Source: Gammaproteobacteria bacterium
GTDB taxonomy: Bacteria; Pseudomonadota; Gammaproteobacteria; Arenicellales; Poriferihabitantaceae
NCBI GenBank assembly: GCA_030432755.1
Contig: JAUILZ010000010.1
Coordinates: 62,001 to 126,000 of the forward strand
Direction of reading: 5' to 3'
DNA length: 64,000 bases
The notes beneath the pieces are model-generated. The model was not told where the DNA came from. It saw only the letters and a list, made by a program, of their open reading frames with translations, and ran no database searches. Shown one piece after another: positions 1-7,559 of the stretch. Numbering within the stretch: the stretch's first letter is position 1; each line of letters opens with the position of its first letter. The position numbers and the translations under genes are program-made.

Positions 1-3000
1 GCGTTGGCCGGCCATGGGGTAATCGCCCGCCTTCATAAAGGAGCATCTCGCCCGGTGTCAGGAACACCTGGTGGCGGCGATAGCCGTGATCCTCGATTTC
101 GAGGGGCCATTCCTCGTCGACGTCCTGCGCGATGTTGAGAATGGCGCTGATGATATGGGTTTTGGGCCGGTCCCGATGCACACCCAGCGTCGTGCCTTCA
201 TGGTAGCGTCGTATGCCGTAAATCGTCGAGGGGAGCAGCTTTTTTCCACACCACTGTTCGCAAATCGGCGCCAGCTCCACGAACAGGCGCTGCTTCAATG
301 CGTCCGGAATCGGTAGCAGGACCGAGGGCGCATTCTCATCCCTGCTGACAAGGCAATGACCATGTTCCGACATGCCTTCCTCGCCGGGAACGCTTGCCAG
401 CGCTGCGCGCAGCGCGTCCATCAGGTCCGCGGGAATGGCGGCCTTTTGAAATCCGGTTGAGGTGTAGGCCTGGATGTATTCCTGGGGATCGCGTTGATAC
501 ATCTCTCCGTCACCCAGGGACCGGAACCACTGGGTCAACAGCATCTTGTCTCCCGACCTGGGTGGCTTTCCCTGGTGCGCGGTATAGTGATTGGGAGTTC
601 CGGACGGTAGCAGGTTGTTCCAGGCAACCAGTTTTCCCTGCCTCGGCACGATTGAGAGCCCCGCCGCGGTAAATTCCGTCGATCCGCCTTCCTCCACGTC
701 GTTCAGGTATACCAGCACCGACCAGGTTCTCTGACCACCCAGTTCGTCATTGGCGTGCTTGTCAAACGTATCGGTTCCGGGCTCGAAGTAATCCGCGTGC
801 GGCTTGTATTCCTGTCCCGGAGTATAGATGTGGCCCTGCAATGCCTCGGCGTAGCTTGGATTGATGCCGAGAAGCCTGGCAATTCGAATAGTCACTTCAT
901 TGGCCAGCGGGCATTGCTCGTCATTGCGACCGAAAAAACAGGTCCGGTTGGTGCGGATTTCCGGGGTGCGCTCTCCCATCGCGGTCTCCGATGGCTGGTG
1001 ACGCGAGCGGATTTCCTCCATCAGTTCACGGCATTCCCGGGGATCCAGGAAGTCATTGACGGAATACATTTCGATCCGCGAGCTGGACACCTTGCGGATA
1101 TTCGGAATCAGCAGCCTGTCGTTGTTCGCCCGAGGCTGCTCGGAGAACGTGACGATATGCTCCAGCGGGATGCTGGGTTCCCAGTTCAGTTCGTTGCGAA
1201 TGGCGTCCCAGGGAAAATCCCTCAACACCAGTTCCTTGAACACCACGTCCCGGGAACACCCCCTGACGTGGATGCTGTGCCAGATCCAGTACTTCCATTC
1301 GTCGGGAAAGACGTGGCCTTCCGCTTGCCCGGCCGGGTGATGACTATCCGCACTCGCCGAACCCTGGCCCAGACTCGCCAGGAAATCTTCCGAGAGCGGC
1401 GGATCGGTTTCAATCGCGATCAGCGAGGATTTGCGGAAGTGAATGACCTGATCTCCCCGATCCCCCATGTTGAGGTAGACCACGCCGTCAGGATCCTGAC
1501 GCTTGTCCATGTGGGATTCGAACAGGCACCTGAGGACCGGGTTGCTTTCCTCGCACACCAGTTCCAGCGGCGGCATGTTCCTCAAATGAATCCTGAGTTC
1601 CAGCACCGCTGACTCCACGTCATTCGATATCGCGGACGCGTACTGCTCCATCAGGGTGACCGGGTCGGGAGGTATGCCATTTACTGCGTCGGGATGAGAC
1701 TCGAGGGTGCTGCAATCCAGTCCGGAATAGATGCGAAAGTCGTTCAGATCCCTCGCAGTGCCTGGTCCGTATCTGCCAAGCCGCTTTTCCGGATCACCCT
1801 GGTACAGCCAGCGAAGTCTTTCGAGCGCGGCTTCGTGAAATTGCTGGACTCTTTCGGGGTCATTGTCGTGCATGAATTTCCGGTTGGGTTCCGGGTGGAG
1901 TCGATGCCACGCCACGATCTGGCTCGGGTCGAAAAGGTCGTACCCGTGGGTGAATGACCGGATGGTCAGGGCAAACTCTTCGCCGGTGTAGAAATGACCG
2001 GGATCCTGGCGCACCTCGTTGTTCCATTGCCCGAGTGTAAACACGAAGGCACCGGATAGAAACCGGGTCCGCCGGGGAAAACGCCGGTTGTTTTCCGGGA
2101 TGACTTTCTGTGGATGATGGATGCCGCCATCGGCGTTCCATCGGTTCAAATACGCGGTGTTGACCTGTGAGAGGTCCTCGATCCTGTGAAAGGTCTTGAC
2201 ACCATTGTCCAGTGTGTACAGGGGAGGGAAACCGGTGATCAGTGGCTTGTTTGCGGGTAGTTCGCGCAACATCTTGATCAGGATGACATCCCAGGACTCT
2301 AGCATCTGGGTGTGGGCGTCGATCTGCAGGGTAAAGCGCTCGTTCTCGTAGAGTTGCTGGGCGATGTTTCTCGCCCAGCAACCACCCCGGGATGCCGTGT
2401 AGGGATACTTCACATACCGGAATCTCAGGTCCCTGGAATACCGGTCCAGGCACCCGGAGCCGGTTAGGGGATCGGACTCGTCAAACTGAAGGCAGATTCC
2501 AAACCGCAGACGCCCGGGGTGCCGCGCCCTGGTAAGACAACTTTCGATCGTCGATACCAGTTCCGGTTCGCAGTAGGCGGCAATCGCGACGAAAATCGTG
2601 TCCTCATCGCTGAGCGTGGTTTCAAATTGCCTGATGGAGGCAAACTCGTCTACCAGTCGTAGCAGGTCGCTGCAATAGGGCTCCTTCGCGTCGGTGGTCG
2701 GGAGCCTGTCCCATGGCTTGTAGGCCTGCTTCCACCAGATCTCTTCTCCGGTGGAATTGTAAATTTTCTGGCAATAGTGGACGAGAGACGCGTTCTCGAC
2801 CTTCGCGTCTGGCCACGGGGTCCATGCGGTATTGTTCTGCAGTTCAAAATGCAGAGCGTGCTCCTGGCAGGCGACGACAAACGCGAACATATCGCTCTCC
2901 CAACCTGCCGTTTTGTTCCTGATGCCCGCTGTCAATTCGATCCACCGGTCGATTATGCGTCGCAGGTCGCCACAGGTGATAAGGGCGGGCCATGTCAGCG

Positions 3001-3433
3001 GGGGCAGGCTGTCGATGTCGACGTCGCTGAGCCCTTCCATGGCCCCGCGAAAGGAGTCGCTGATACCGAAATCCTGCCAGTGTTGTCCGATGGGTAGTCC
3101 GTCTTTGACCTCGATGTTCAGCGGCTTCCTGAATACACAATCGGGATCCAGGATGAGCACTGTTCCCTCAGGCTGATACTCGTCCAGCCACTGGCGAAAC
3201 GAAAAAAGCCGGTTGTAGGGCAGGTAGTGATCGCCGCTCTCGGGATGTATGCTGGTGGGTTCTGTTCTGATGACGCGGGCATACTTGTGCAAGGGCGATT
3301 CTGTGTCCAGGTCACAGGAAACCAGCCTGACAATTTCGCCCTGCTGATTGACGCGACTCCAGCTGTATTCCAGCAGCTCTGACTGCCAGTGCACATTCGG
3401 ACCGTTGTCGGTACAGATGACGGAATGGATCAA
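1..3433 (-). CDS. Multidomain hydroxyproline glycosylation enzyme: HPAT-like GT + GT60 + two P4H-like dioxygenases (3' end cut)
   Basis: From a TTG at 3433 the minus strand stays open for 1,144 codons to the left edge, so the C-terminus is missing. I translated it by hand. Residues 1-245 resemble HPAT/SGT1 peptidyl glycosyltransferases (GT95/GT96): IHSVICTDNGPNVHWQ at 2-17, YNRLFSFRQWL at 73-83, metal motif DPD at 96-98, LVHYCQKI at 217-224. Residues 278-545 resemble GT60, the GlcNAc-transferase family of Dictyostelium Skp1 GnT1: DTIFVAIAAYCEPELV at 278, GGCWARN at 350, QIDAH at 370, GEEFALTIRSFTHGYDLF at 484. Residues 605-681 form a small domain shared with the protein at 4551-5918. Residues 780-970 are a prolyl-4-hydroxylase-like 2OG-Fe(II) dioxygenase: H879xD881, VYLNDVEEGG at 908, distal H953 and 2OG-binding K963. 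Residues 1045-1144 are a second such domain: H1086xD1088 and HGRP with H1140. AGGG lies 10 nt before the TTG. Proline hydroxylation followed by glycosylation is inferred from the families. The native acceptor is unknown. Confidence 0.9.
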   Translation of the reverse strand, partial: MIHSVICTDNGPNVHWQSELLEYSWSRVNQQGEIVRLVSCDLDTESPLHKYARVIRTEPTSIHPESGDHYLPYNRLFSFRQWLDEYQPEGTVLILDPDCVFRKPLNIEVKDGLPIGQHWQDFGISDSFRGAMEGLSDVDIDSLPPLTWPALITCGDLRRIIDRWIELTAGIRNKTAGWESDMFAFVVACQEHALHFELQNNTAWTPWPDAKVENASLVHYCQKIYNSTGEEIWWKQAYKPWDRLPTTDAKEPYCSDLLRLVDEFASIRQFETTLSDEDTIFVAIAAYCEPELVSTIESCLTRARHPGRLRFGICLQFDESDPLTGSGCLDRYSRDLRFRYVKYPYTASRGGCWARNIAQQLYENERFTLQIDAHTQMLESWDVILIKMLRELPANKPLITGFPPLYTLDNGVKTFHRIEDLSQVNTAYLNRWNADGGIHHPQKVIPENNRRFPRRTRFLSGAFVFTLGQWNNEVRQDPGHFYTGEEFALTIRSFTHGYDLFDPSQIVAWHRLHPEPNRKFMHDNDPERVQQFHEAALERLRWLYQGDPEKRLGRYGPGTARDLNDFRIYSGLDCSTLESHPDAVNGIPPDPVTLMEQYASAISNDVESAVLELRIHLRNMPPLELVCEESNPVLRCLFESHMDKRQDPDGVVYLNMGDRGDQVIHFRKSSLIAIETDPPLSEDFLASLGQGSASADSHHPAGQAEGHVFPDEWKYWIWHSIHVRGCSRDVVFKELVLRDFPWDAIRNELNWEPSIPLEHIVTFSEQPRANNDRLLIPNIRKVSSSRIEMYSVNDFLDPRECRELMEEIRSRHQPSETAMGERTPEIRTNRTCFFGRNDEQCPLANEVTIRIARLLGINPSYAEALQGHIYTPGQEYKPHADYFEPGTDTFDKHANDELGGQRTWSVLVYLNDVEEGGSTEFTAAGLSIVPRQGKLVAWNNLLPSGTPNHYTAHQGKPPRSGDKMLLTQWFRSLGDGEMYQRDPQEYIQAYTSTGFQKAAIPADLMDALRAALASVPGEEGMSEHGHCLVSRDENAPSVLLPIPDALKQRLFVELAPICEQWCGKKLLPSTIYGIRRYHEGTTLGVHRDRPKTHIISAILNIAQDVDEEWPLEIEDHGYRRHQVFLTPGEMLLYEGGRLPHGRPT

Positions 3434-3523
3434 CGGAGAGTTACCCTGTAATGCGATTGAAAGGGGGCGCGACGTTGGCCAATCCGACGAAACTCACCAG
3501 GCCTGAACAGAGCGGGCCGTAGG

Positions 3524-3532
3524 ATTCTAGCA
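3524..3532 (-). promoter_or_regulatory. Extended -10 promoter candidate for the giant enzyme
   Basis: On the minus strand TGC directly precedes TAGAAT, an extended -10 element, about 90 nt upstream of the TTG start at 3433. No convincing -35 hexamer lies at the usual distance, which is typical of extended -10 promoters. This is a pattern match only. Confidence 0.3.
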
Positions 3533-3608
3533 TGGGCATCGTGTCCAAATTTCAATTGCTGGTTCGCTGAAACCGGGGCAATGATACGCAACGGAATTGG
3601 TCGAGGTA

Positions 3609-3617
3609 TGCTATAAA
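3609..3617 (+). promoter_or_regulatory. Extended -10 promoter candidate for the small glycosyltransferase
   Basis: TGC directly precedes TATAAA on the plus strand, about 86 nt before the ATG at 3703. With the minus-strand candidate at 3524-3532 it would make the 269 bp intergenic region a divergent promoter. No clear -35 box is visible. Confidence 0.35.
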
Positions 3618-3702
3618 TTCGGCGCTGACGACAGCCCTGGTTCCGCTACTCGACGGATACCGGGCACGGTACGCCTCCGCCCGACGACATGCCATCGCTG
3701 CA

Positions 3703-4497
3703 ATGAAAAAAGTCGCCATCCTGGTTATTGCGGCCACCAATCAACCCGTCTACGAATACTATATCCGGAACTACTGGACCCGTCTGATTGACTACCTGAA
3801 ATCGGTGAAACCACACATCGATGTTTTTCTCCTTTGCGAAAGGGAATTCGACGTGGGTGGGTTTCCCCGGCTCCGGGACAACATCATTCATGATCGCAAC
3901 ACCGACCTGGGCAAGCTGTGTGATCCCGGTTATCACAATTTGATGGTGCCCGGCGTTCTGTCAAAGACCATACTGGCCCTGGAGTTGCTACGCAATGACT
4001 ACGACGTATTCTTCAGGACCAACCTGAGCAGCATCGTCAAGCCCTCGAAATTCGATGAATTCGTGCAGGGCAAAAAGACCTTTTCGTACTCCGGTGCGCT
4101 TGTTTTCCGGGACAGCCTCAGGAAGATGCTGGTGGAGACCGCCTGCGTTGGCCCGGAAAAGAGCGTAGGATCGCTGTCGGAGCTGGATTCCTACAAAGGA
4201 AACACCTTCGTCAGCGGATCCGGGTTTTTTCTGGGTCAGAACGATGTGGAGCACCTGCTGAACAACTTTGCGGATATCCGGTTCGACCTCATAGATGACG
4301 TTTCCATTGGCTTGATGTTCGAGAAATGCGAAACGCTCGAGGGTTTCACCCGGATTATCAATCCGGAACTGCCCCTTGCCGAGAAGCTGAAGGTTTTTGA
4401 GGGCGATGCGGCCTGCCACTTCAGGCTGCAGCATTTTCCCATTGGCGTTGCACAACAGTTCTGGGATGCCGTCGCGCATGCCGATTCCTGGAAGTGA
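3703..4497 (+). CDS. Predicted GT-A-like glycosyltransferase with an RTNLSS motif
   Basis: A 264-residue soluble protein without signal peptide or membrane segment. It opens with a Rossmann-like strand (VAILVIAATNQPVYEYY). YDVFFRTNLSSIV near residue 105 sits where a GT-A enzyme usually has its DxD strand. The same RTNLSS motif occurs, as I recall, in small predicted glycosyltransferases of algal viruses and bacteria. A later segment SGSGFFLGQNDVEHLL resembles the acceptor-side 'G-GF-lS-d-v--l' block of such enzymes, and DDVSIG follows, a common position for a catalytic Asp. It is transcribed divergently from the giant hydroxylase-glycosyltransferase and convergently with the GT77-like gene, which suggests it extends or caps the same glycan. 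Its G+C is low: one hand-counted line, 3721-3780, is 30/60. Donor and acceptor are unknown. Confidence 0.65.
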   Translation: MKKVAILVIAATNQPVYEYYIRNYWTRLIDYLKSVKPHIDVFLLCEREFDVGGFPRLRDNIIHDRNTDLGKLCDPGYHNLMVPGVLSKTILALELLRNDYDVFFRTNLSSIVKPSKFDEFVQGKKTFSYSGALVFRDSLRKMLVETACVGPEKSVGSLSELDSYKGNTFVSGSGFFLGQNDVEHLLNNFADIRFDLIDDVSIGLMFEKCETLEGFTRIINPELPLAEKLKVFEGDAACHFRLQHFPIGVAQQFWDAVAHADSWK

Positions 4498-4550
4498 TGC
4501 ATGGAATCAACAAAGTATCATCGAGCACAGGCCTTTTTCCAATACCGCTT

Positions 4551-5918
4551 TTAACCAGTGCACCTGGCGAGGGTCCGCGGATCCAGGGGTGGAGCCACCT
4601 CGACGCGGGTTATCTCTGAAGCCCTGAGGAACAGGTCGCAGCACTCGTCGTCTTCCATCAGCTGCAAGTGGATGGATGCCGGATCGTTGCCGCCCCGTTC
4701 AGACTGGAAAAACGATTTGAGAATCGCTTCCAGCACGGGGCTGGTTTTCTCGCAGTCCAGTTCGATTTTCTCGCCATCCTTCAGGTACAGGACAACCGTG
4801 TACAGGTCTTCATTTCGGGCGTTCATCGCGGTTTCTCGTGTCGTCATGGCATGGTCTGGTCGTGTTCCTGGCAGGGCTTCGCCGGTTGCCTGTGGATCCA
4901 GGTAGTCAAATCCGAAGGCATTCAGTTTGCTGGTCTTTTCATGACGGTTGCCCGTCCATGAATAGTGGAACACGACGCCATCGGCTTTCCAGTTTTTGGC
5001 GGGTGGAAGCACTCCGCGCTCGAGATTGAACAGGTGGCCGTTGAGAAACATGTGCTCCGGAAGGATATGCAGTCTCAGGATCCGTTGCTCCAGAAAGAAC
5101 CGCAGGATTCTCATGAATACGAACTGGTGCGCGCCAGCGGTCAGGATCGCCGCGGAGTTTCGCAGCGCCGTCTCGAAGAGAGACCGGGTGACCGGGTTGG
5201 ACTGCAGATAGATGAAGCCCGTATTGCCGTAGACGGGCCTGCCTGCCGGGTTAAGGCCATCGTACATGATCTGCATATCGTAGTACTCGCGACCATGCTC
5301 AAGATACTCGAATGGATCCTTCAGCCAAACCATGTCGGTATCCTGGTACAACACCGCCGCACCGAGATCCAGGGCATCGTGAATAATTGCGTTCTTGTAC
5401 AGGACTGTATTGCGAAACCATTCGTCACCAAACGATTCGGATCTGCCGGCCGGGGTGTACAGGTCGGGATCGAGAAAGTAAGACTTGACACCGAGTCCGG
5501 AAGCAAGGCGGAAGGCTTCCCCGTCAAGGCAATAAACGATCAAACGCCCCAGGGGGTTGATCCCGTTGGCGCTGCAGGAAGCCAGCCAGTTTTCGAACAT
5601 CCGAAAGTAGTTCCTGCAAAACATCATGACGACGATGTTGTCGGGACGTCCCAACTCTTCGTAGAACGAACGGATTTCTGCTTGCCGATTGTCCGTTTGT
5701 TCCCGGTACAACCGGTGAAAGGTTTCTGCCTGGTAGATCCTGTGGTCGGGAATCTCCCTGTCCAGCAGGATCAGTTCCGGGCCCACGCGGCGGGACTGGC
5801 CGGGAAGGCTGTCAGCGTGCCGCTCATGCAGTGAGTCGTGCGCAAGGGCCAATGCGCTCTCTGGAACCCGCTGGTGAAGTTCGTACCGCTGTTTTCCAGC
5901 AAGATCGGGGTTGCTCAA
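4551..5918 (-). CDS. GT77-like nucleotide-diphospho-sugar transferase (RRA/XEG113-like) with shared C-terminal domain
   Basis: 455 residues. Residues 93-345 fit the Nucleotid_trans family (PF03407, GT77). They hold DNIVVMMFCRNYFRMFENWL at 93, VYCLDGEAF at 128, the metal motif in YQDTDMVWLKDPF (DTD 193-195), GNTGFIYLQS at 231 and a closing VFHYSWTG near 316. Plant GT77 members RRA and XEG113 add arabinoses to hydroxyproline-linked arabinose on extensins; others act on pectin. That family link plus the P4H/HPAT-like fusion next door suggests glycan extension on hydroxyproline, but the sugar cannot be read from sequence. Residues 373-446 are the small domain also found in the giant neighbour. 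The start is a TTG with GGAGGA 10 nt upstream. The gene begins only 21 nt after the stop of the GMC oxidoreductase on the same strand, so read-through from the mocR-gmc unit is possible. Confidence 0.8.
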   Translation of the reverse strand: MSNPDLAGKQRYELHQRVPESALALAHDSLHERHADSLPGQSRRVGPELILLDREIPDHRIYQAETFHRLYREQTDNRQAEIRSFYEELGRPDNIVVMMFCRNYFRMFENWLASCSANGINPLGRLIVYCLDGEAFRLASGLGVKSYFLDPDLYTPAGRSESFGDEWFRNTVLYKNAIIHDALDLGAAVLYQDTDMVWLKDPFEYLEHGREYYDMQIMYDGLNPAGRPVYGNTGFIYLQSNPVTRSLFETALRNSAAILTAGAHQFVFMRILRFFLEQRILRLHILPEHMFLNGHLFNLERGVLPPAKNWKADGVVFHYSWTGNRHEKTSKLNAFGFDYLDPQATGEALPGTRPDHAMTTRETAMNARNEDLYTVVLYLKDGEKIELDCEKTSPVLEAILKSFFQSERGGNDPASIHLQLMEDDECCDLFLRASEITRVEVAPPLDPRTLARCTG

Positions 5919-5939
5919 GGGTTGTGATCCTCCAGGTTG

Positions 5940-7559
5940 TTATCGGGTTTCGGCGTCGTTCAACATCACGGCGCTCGCTTTTTCACCCACCATGACCGCC
6001 GGCGCATTGGTGTTACCCGAAGGAATCGCGGGAAATATGGAGGCATCCACCACCCGCAGGTTAGCGGTGCCGTGCACCCTGAGTGAATGGTCGACGACGT
6101 TGCCGCCATCATCCGGGCCCATTCGGCAGGTACCGCAGGGATGGAATACCGAACCGCCGCGATTGCGTATATGCGCAAGGAGTCCGTCCTCGTCCCGGAC
6201 GTCCGGTCCTGGTTCGATTTCCTCGGCGACAAGTCTGCGCATGGTGGGCGTTTGACTCAGGGTGCGGAGGAAACGGACACCCTCCAGGGTTTCGCCGACA
6301 TCCCGTTCGGTGTCGAGGTAGTTCGGCCGGATCTCGGGCGGGTCGAGGGGGTTGGTCGATCGCAGTCGGAGTGATCCGCGGCTCGTGGGCCGGCACTGAC
6401 TGACGCCGATCATGAAGGCAGGGTAGGGGTCCGGGTTCATCAGCGGCCTGGTGCCCGGTGGCGCCTTGAGATAGCTGAGCGGCTGGAAGTAGATCTGCAT
6501 GTTTGGCCGGTCGAGTTCCGGCCGGGTGCGGAAGAAGCCGCCACCCTGGTTGAGGCTGATGCCGAGTGGTCCACGGCGCGCCAGCAGGTAACGGATGCCG
6601 GCCCACAGTTTCCCGTGCCAGGGATAGAGAACGTTATTGAGCGTGGACCGGGTCGAACGATAGTAGTGATCCACACCATAATGATCCTGCAGGTTCCTGC
6701 CCACCGCCGGGTTGTCGTGGACTATGGGGATACCGAGAGCTCCCAGTTCCCGCGCGTTGCCCACGCCGGATAGCAACAGCAATTGTGGCGAGTTGATGGC
6801 GCCGGCGGCGAGGATGACCTCGCGTCCGGCGCGGATGCTTTCGATCTTGTCACCCCGGAGAATTTCCACCCCCACCGCGCGCTTGCCTTCGAGCAGTACC
6901 CTGGTCACGTGGGTACCGGTAACGACTTGCAGGTTACGCCGGTTTCTCGCGGGATGGAGATAGGCCCGCGCCGCCGAATGCCGCATGGCGTTACGGATGG
7001 TCAGGTGATAGCGGCCAACACCTTCCTGGGACTCGCCGTTGAAATCACGGTTGTGCGGCAGGCCCGCTTCGCCGCCAGCACGAATGAATTCCGATACGAG
7101 CGGATGCTGGTCGGGCTCGGGATCGCAGATGTGGAGTGGCCCGTCCGCGCCGTGATAATGCGACGCACCCAGTGGATGGGTTTCCATCTTCCGGAACAGG
7201 GGAAGCACGTCTTCCCATCCCCAGCCCGGATTCCCGGCGTGTTCCCAGTCATCGTAGTCCTCGGCCTGGCCACGAACATACACCATCGCGTTGATGCTGC
7301 TGGAACCGCCAAGCACCTTGCCCCTCGGCCAGTAGCTCTGGCGGCCCGCGATGCCGGGATCCGGTTCCGTCAGGTACATCCAGTTGACGCGGGAGTCATA
7401 GAAGGTTTTGCCATACCCCGCGGGCACCTGGATCCAGAAGCGTCGGTCATCGCCGCCGGCCTCCAGCAGCATCACGTTATGGCGGCCATTTTCCGATAAC
7501 CGGTTGGCGAGGACGCAGCCCGCCGAGCCCGCGCCGACGATGATGTAGTCAGGCGTCAT
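5940..7559 (-). CDS. GMC-family FAD oxidoreductase (choline dehydrogenase-like)
   Basis: 539 residues starting at MTPDYIIVGAGSAGCVLANR, the GxGxxG FAD-binding strand-turn-helix. Other GMC landmarks are GGSSSINAMVYVRG near residue 80, AAGAINSPQLLLLSG near 260, the catalytic His segment GSVFHPCGTCRMG near 470 and GNTNAPAVMVGEKAS at the C-terminus. The family oxidises alcohols or amino-alcohols to aldehydes or acids with FAD. The exact substrate (choline, an aryl or alkyl alcohol, a polyol) cannot be decided here. The ATG overlaps the stop of the upstream mocR-type gene by 4 nt (ATGA), so the two are translationally coupled. I chose this ATG rather than longer in-frame starts because everything upstream lies inside the regulator's coding region and does not resemble the family. 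Confidence 0.9.
   Translation of the reverse strand: MTPDYIIVGAGSAGCVLANRLSENGRHNVMLLEAGGDDRRFWIQVPAGYGKTFYDSRVNWMYLTEPDPGIAGRQSYWPRGKVLGGSSSINAMVYVRGQAEDYDDWEHAGNPGWGWEDVLPLFRKMETHPLGASHYHGADGPLHICDPEPDQHPLVSEFIRAGGEAGLPHNRDFNGESQEGVGRYHLTIRNAMRHSAARAYLHPARNRRNLQVVTGTHVTRVLLEGKRAVGVEILRGDKIESIRAGREVILAAGAINSPQLLLLSGVGNARELGALGIPIVHDNPAVGRNLQDHYGVDHYYRSTRSTLNNVLYPWHGKLWAGIRYLLARRGPLGISLNQGGGFFRTRPELDRPNMQIYFQPLSYLKAPPGTRPLMNPDPYPAFMIGVSQCRPTSRGSLRLRSTNPLDPPEIRPNYLDTERDVGETLEGVRFLRTLSQTPTMRRLVAEEIEPGPDVRDEDGLLAHIRNRGGSVFHPCGTCRMGPDDGGNVVDHSLRVHGTANLRVVDASIFPAIPSGNTNAPAVMVGEKASAVMLNDAETR

Noticed and set aside
755..1612. Plus-strand frame of 285 codons
   Set aside because: It lies antisense to the giant enzyme, whose minus-strand translation carries clear GT60 and dioxygenase motifs. 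Its product resembles nothing.
1..3433. Interpretation as a procollagen lysyl hydroxylase/glucosyltransferase (PLOD-like) homologue
   Set aside because: PLOD also combines a glycosyltransferase and a P4Hc domain, but its glycosyltransferase is of a different family. The motifs here fit HPAT-like and GT60 better, and there are two dioxygenase domains.
4965..5834. Plus-strand frame of 289 codons
   Set aside because: Antisense to the GT77-like gene, which has an intact DTD motif and family blocks. No recognisable protein on the plus strand.
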